DNA of 35,972 nt from Symsagittifera roscoffensis. Taxonomy: Eukaryota > Xenacoelomorpha > Acoela > Convolutidae. The stretch covers positions 1 through 35,972 of the forward strand of contig NW_026971336.1 of the NCBI RefSeq assembly GCF_963678635.1, written 5' to 3'. The translations under genes were made by a program, and so were the position numbers. Positions 31,380-35,972 of the stretch are shown here, piece by piece. Under the pieces are notes generated by a model that saw nothing but the letters and a program-made list of their open reading frames with translations, had not been told where the DNA came from and did no database searches. Position 1 is the stretch's first letter. Each line of letters starts with the position of its first letter.

Positions 31380-31603
31380 TCAGGAGTATGATTGATTGCA
31401 AGAAATATCATTACTTTTTCAAACCAATACAATTCATCTTGTTCATATGAGATCTCGGGAAAAGTTTGGTTAATATGAAGATTAGCTTCTCCACAGCAAA
31501 ACCAAAAGTCTTTATTATAACAACAGCCTTGTTTGTAAATTTCAATGTAATGCTGTTGAGCAAATGAAACGCATTCATGGTTCTTTTGCGCATAAACTTC
31601 CAA
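31376..31603 (-). CDS. Unidentified ORF adjoining the end of PolB
   Basis: A 75-codon minus-strand frame from ATG 31603 with several Cys (YKQGCCYNKDFWFCCGEA) and aromatic residues near the end (YWFEKVMIFLA). Its stop overlaps the start of the next open stretch. It could be the eroded C-terminus of PolB or a separate small gene. Confidence 0.25.
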   Translation of the reverse strand: MEVYAQKNHECVSFAQQHYIEIYKQGCCYNKDFWFCCGEANLHINQTFPEISYEQDELYWFEKVMIFLAINHTPD

Positions 31604-31639
31604 AAAGACTTTTTACACTTAAAAAATTTGCGTGAGCAG

Positions 31640-34600
31640 TATCCTTATGAAATAGATCTCCCCGATTTTAGACAAAAACACTTTTTTTGCAGGTTACTTT
31701 TGTTACTTTTTCGCAAATTTGGTTTCGCAACCTGCCTATGCAAATAGAATGTCGAATAGAAGCAAATGAAGATCTCAGCTCTTGAACTTCTTGTTTCACC
31801 AAGGCTCGAGACTTTTCGCAATCAATTTTTTTCTCTACAGCTCGATTTAGAGTTAAGCTTTCGATTTTTATTAAATTATAATCAGTTATGCTTTGTATAA
31901 TGAAGCCACTCAAACAAAAAAATTTAGGTCCCCCACTGTAGAATTTCAAAGTCTCAATATTTTCCTGAATTTCATCTGTCATGCTCCCCAAACTGTTTCC
32001 TAATGGGATATCTCTGTTCTGTGTCCGGCGACTCTGTTTCATCAGTGTACATAATGCTGTCTGCATCACAATGCAGTATATTTGTCGTCTTTTTCACCCC
32101 TTGCATGTACCGGTAGAGGACAGTGCGTGCGTGAGCCGTTGTAAATCCAGCCAGCACAACACTGGATTTTCTGGCAGAATCTGCAGCATCATCAATATCT
32201 TCATATTGAAGATACATCAAATCATTTTCTCTCATTGTTTGAATCTAAGACTCTAGTGGTGTTCGAAGTGAAATATTCAATAACATCAGTGTAATTATCG
32301 ATATATCGAGTAACTGGCAAGTTTTCTCGCATTCCAAGATATCCCCATAAAGTATTCAAGAGAATTTTCGAAATAAAACGGAGACCTTTATTGTAACTAA
32401 TTTTGTCAGGATCCAACTTGACGCCTTCATTGAGATCAAAACGCTGCAAAACGTCTGTTGTATGAAGACACATTTTCCCTGGCTGGCAATCACAAGTTTT
32501 TTGCCATCCACTTGCTTCAATTTTAATTTTCAAAAAGTGTTAATGTATTCTTTGAAGAGGTGGCTGCTTCGTTTTTCACGGTTCCATGTCCACACCTCTA
32601 CGACATCTAAAATTCTTCAGCCATTCAATAACGCTAATTTGAGTTCAACAGTTACAAAAGTATCCCAAAATGCTTTTTTGAGATGATTCATGTTGCAATA
32701 GATTCTCGCAAATGGTTGTGGATTTTTTTTCGGCAGTAGATTCTTCGACGCAGCTTCTACAATGAGGGAAGAAAAGCTTCGAGTTCTATTTGAAAGGGAG
32801 GACAGATATCATAAGATTTTGCGGCGGCAAGACAAAACATTTAATTAGTCCAAACCAATCGTCTTTTAGGATTATATTTTCAGCTAAACTTCTCGGTTGA
32901 CAGTAAATAGAGTCGGGGAATTTCTGTAGAACTTTTCAATTGAACGTGTTCACATCATGTTCAACTTCAGTCGTCGTCATTTCCCCTCCTGCTTCAGCAA
33001 AAACAGATGCAATTAAAATCTCCGATGGTTGCCCATCGGGGCAGGGACTGTTTGCGTTAACGTAGGGATAAAAAGAACAAATGTCAACTTAACGACAGTA
33101 ATGATTTTATCTTGCTTTGTCCATTGAAGGTAAAAGTTTTCAGTCCTACCGCCCACAAATGCATCTCGTGCACTTAATGGTGTGTAGTAGGCGCTTTTAG
33201 AAACAATCGTTTTCAGCAAGTTAGTAGAGGAAAGCGTTGTGCCGTTGTCCTTTTTGTTATGTAGATCTATTACTAATGTACGATAGTCACACTCCCAAAT
33301 ATGCTCACATGCCTCAACGATGAACTCGTATCCGTCTGTTGTTTTGTACACGGTTTTCTCATTGATCTGCTTCTAAAAAAAATTGAACGGTCTTTATAAG
33401 AAGCTATCAGTAATTTTTCTATCGTCATTCTGAGCTTTTTGTTGAAAACCTTACGGTTTGGAAAACATTTTGGACATTCGTGATAATTGCAACCAAAAAA
33501 TTCTTAGATAATTGCAAGCCGCGGGGTCTTTTTCTTCTTTGACGACAAAGAGCTAAGACTAGACGAGCAGTATTCATGATCATCAAGTTTTATCATCATC
33601 CAGTCAACTTTACATGGACCAATTTGTTGCTCTCCGACTTTTCGGTTACTGATATTAGTTTTGCCTGATTTGTAAAAAAAAACAATTTTAAATTTACCCA
33701 TTTCGACTTTCTCGCTTTCTTGACTTTCAGTCCAGGTCAACCATTGTGAAGCAGGAAAAGATGTGCCATTAATCGGTCAAATGACAATTGCATTGATAGG
33801 CACAAAGTGCTGTCTGTAAACATAATTGCATGCAGATGCAGCAGTACACGCAACTTTGAAAGGGTCAATTCCACTGCAAAAAGAATTGTTCAAGATTCGA
33901 AATTGAACTACACCTTGATGTAAAAACTCCACGTCTGATTGACAGTATTTTATCAATTCTTGAGAAAAATTATACACTTGATTGGACTGCTGATAGTTGT
34001 GTCGCTGCTGCTCGTGCCACTTGGAAAAATTGTCAGTTTCTTTTTTGTTTTTCATGCTTGCTATCCCGAAAAGAAATTTGGGTGGAAATTGTCCGTCTTA
34101 CAAACTGGTGCTCAGAAAATCAGGATGGTTTTTTAGGTCGTTTTGATGGACAGTATTCACTTTCATTTAAGATGTAGGCTGATACAATGATCACAGTCTT
34201 CAGAGTACGCTGCAAACAGAAAATTTGTCCAAGATGGCATTCTTTTGATTCATGAAAGACATTACTTTTCTGATGATCAAATGCCGCTCTGCAGGTAAGA
34301 TACTGAGGATAGTAATTTTTTTCGTCACTGTCAGTCCAGATGTTTTTGAGAATTTACGAAGGGCTGTCGGAATGAAAACAAATGAGTCGATAAACCTCTT
34401 GTTTACGATTTTCATAGATATGACTTTATTGCCTCTTGAAACAATCTTTGGAATGCATTGTTGCTGTTCATATAACCATTCAAGAATGGGTAAAAAATCA
34501 GATCCGCTTCCAAAGTGTGCAATGAGCCATTCATATTTTCTTACACGTTCCAGATCACCAGAAAATATGAACAAAATTGTGATACGCAGTCATAACCCTT

Positions 34601-35972
34601 GAACACAAGTTCTTGATCACCGCACAGTGTTTTTGCGCATAACAAAACAGCCTTATGATTATTGTTCTGCTCGCAACTTTGATCCGTTTCTATATCAAAA
34701 ACCCAGATTGTATTGTCTTGTACAGCTTGCTCAGTATCTCGGTCAACGTCCGGTAAGGGGCTGCTTTCCTCATCTTTTTTATTTCTCTGTTTCATTGAAT
34801 CTTGATGTTTTTTATTTTCAATTCCGTAGTCGGTGTTTGGGTGTTTTCTTCTTATCGGTGGTTGAATGAAGCACTGATGCAAATGACTCTTCCCATTGTC
34901 AAAGTACTGGGAGCAAATAACGCACCCGTTTTTGAACATTTATGCGAAGACATTGACTGCTTTGGGACACAGGCAGAACAGGTAGGGCATTGTCTAAACT
35001 TTCGCAAGGGGAGGTGTGAGCATCCTTACGAAGTTGGGTTTTCAATTTCATTCCACACGCAGTGCACGGAGCTATCCCTCCTACTTGATAAGAATAGAGG
35101 CGACCGCTTCTATTTTTACATTCAGCTTGTCTACACAATACACAAGAGCTGCCAGGGCATATATGCGTAGATGTTGAATAGGTTTTACGACAAGCATAAC
35201 ATTAAAAACGAGCCCTGAATAAACCTTTCATTGTTGTTATAAGATCCACATGTCCTCCTCCATCTTGATTATGCTTGATCCACATGTCCTCCTCCGTCTT
35301 GATTAGATATATATGATTTTGTTGACCTTCGTTAAAACACTTTGAGAAAGCAGCCACTTATCTTTCGGTCAGACAGAGATATTGCATAGTTCTTGAGTGG
35401 AGCCATTTTTGACAGTTTTTCAAGGTCTTCAAGCGCCCACCATTTTGCTCCATACTTTAATGTAAAATCGTCTGTTAGTTAGTTTTCTGTCACTATTTGT
35501 TTAATGAGACGGTTCGTAGCGGCTGATTGGTTCTTTAGGGAAGAGAAATGTTCAATTTTGGAGCTTCCTGAGCTGCTTCCAAGATGCGTTCGTGTCCAAT
35601 GCCCAGTGCAGTGATTAGGCAGTTATTGTCATCTGTCTCAATTATTCGTACGGCTGAAGACTTTTGCTGCATAAAGGTGAGCAGATTGGGAATGGTGCGG
35701 TTGTTTTTACCTCCATTATCTTTACCCCCCCCCCTTGCAGTGCAGGAAGAGATACGGATAAAATATTCAACCGAATTCTACTACAGATATCAAAACCTTC
35801 GTTGGAATTAAGAACCCGATCCATTTCTTTATTACTAAGTCTATATTGAAATTGTCATGATCTTGAAATTGTATATGAATTGGAAAACTTAAGCTAGGAT
35901 CATGTAGAATTACTCTAAATCTACGAGAAAAGTTTTCCAAGTTTGTTTGCAGCCCTTGAATCAGCGAAGACA
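31640..35972 (-). pseudogene. Polinton protein-primed DNA polymerase B, multiply broken, incomplete at window edge
   Basis: PolB replicates the element from a protein primer. The start lies beyond 35972. The N-terminal region shows FRVILHDPSLSFPIHIQF and VLNSNEGFDI, then a Cys-rich finger region (CYACRKTYSTSTHIC near 35190, CVICSQYF near 34920). Exonuclease motifs: VFDIETD (34682-34702), YEWLIAHFG and YCQSDVEFL. Polymerase motifs: PLSARDAFVGGRT, motif A DICSFYPYVN (33056-33085), VLPP, EASGWQ, motif B KGLRFISKILLNTLWGYLG (about 32333-32389) and motif C HCDADS (32047-32076). IPLGNSLGSMTDE and FYSGGPKFF close it. The catalytic Asp residues are present. At least eight frameshifts, several in homopolymers, and stops including TGA 33777-33779 and TAG 32786-32788 make it dead. 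Confidence 0.85.
35243..35305. repeat. 34-bp tandem duplication inside PolB
   Basis: GATCCACATGTCCTCCTCC occurs at 35243 and again 34 bp on, with one A/G change. The length is not a multiple of three, so it shifts the PolB frame just before the finger region. Confidence 0.9.

Overview
The window is eukaryotic, almost certainly from an invertebrate metazoan. It holds a nuclear tRNA-Arg gene with internal A and B boxes, a tRNA-derived SINE, a Jockey/CR1-type non-LTR retrotransposon, and a large Polinton/Maverick (polintovirus) element. There is much simple-sequence DNA and no bacterial-style gene packing. No intact host protein gene was recognised. Nearly every protein-like segment is a broken copy.

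Layout. (1) 1-5410: an old, diverged tandem family (units A, B, C) whose minus strand carries fragments of one unidentified protein. A SINE sits between units A and B, and 2.3 kb of this was later duplicated almost perfectly (554-2847 and 2889-5182) with a patchwork filler at the junction. (2) 5411-13610: somewhat more GC-rich DNA in which decayed reading frames, nearly all on the minus strand, can be followed. None matches a family I can name. The best is 5980-6780, where one frame is broken only by stop codons. (3) 13925-18140: a decayed minus-strand LINE with RRM-like ORF1 and APE-RT ORF2. (4) 18757-19605: a foldback minisatellite with a 27-bp perfect inverted repeat, a short tandem repeat, a G-rich tract and a tRNA-Arg(TCG) gene. 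(5) 19812-20632: an unidentified decayed plus-strand gene. (6) 20803-35972: a Polinton read on the minus strand. Right to left it has protein-primed DNA polymerase B (running off the window end), several unidentified small ORFs, FtsK/HerA-type packaging ATPase, an unidentified ORF, retroviral-type integrase, a basic virion protein, the penton-like minor capsid protein, and an adenain-type protease overlapping it by 8 nt. A 1.7-kb block carrying the N-terminal two-thirds of the integrase is duplicated in tandem (23568-25271 and 25272-26973). The major capsid gene was not found, and no terminal inverted repeats were seen.

In an intact Polinton these genes form one replication, integration and packaging module: PolB copies the element from a protein primer, integrase inserts it, and ATPase, protease and capsid proteins make the particle. 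Here every recognised member has at least one break, the protease has lost its catalytic histidine, and the integrase is invaded by a polyasparagine microsatellite. The element looks like an immobile endogenous relic. Several frameshifts fall in homopolymers, so some may be sequencing errors.
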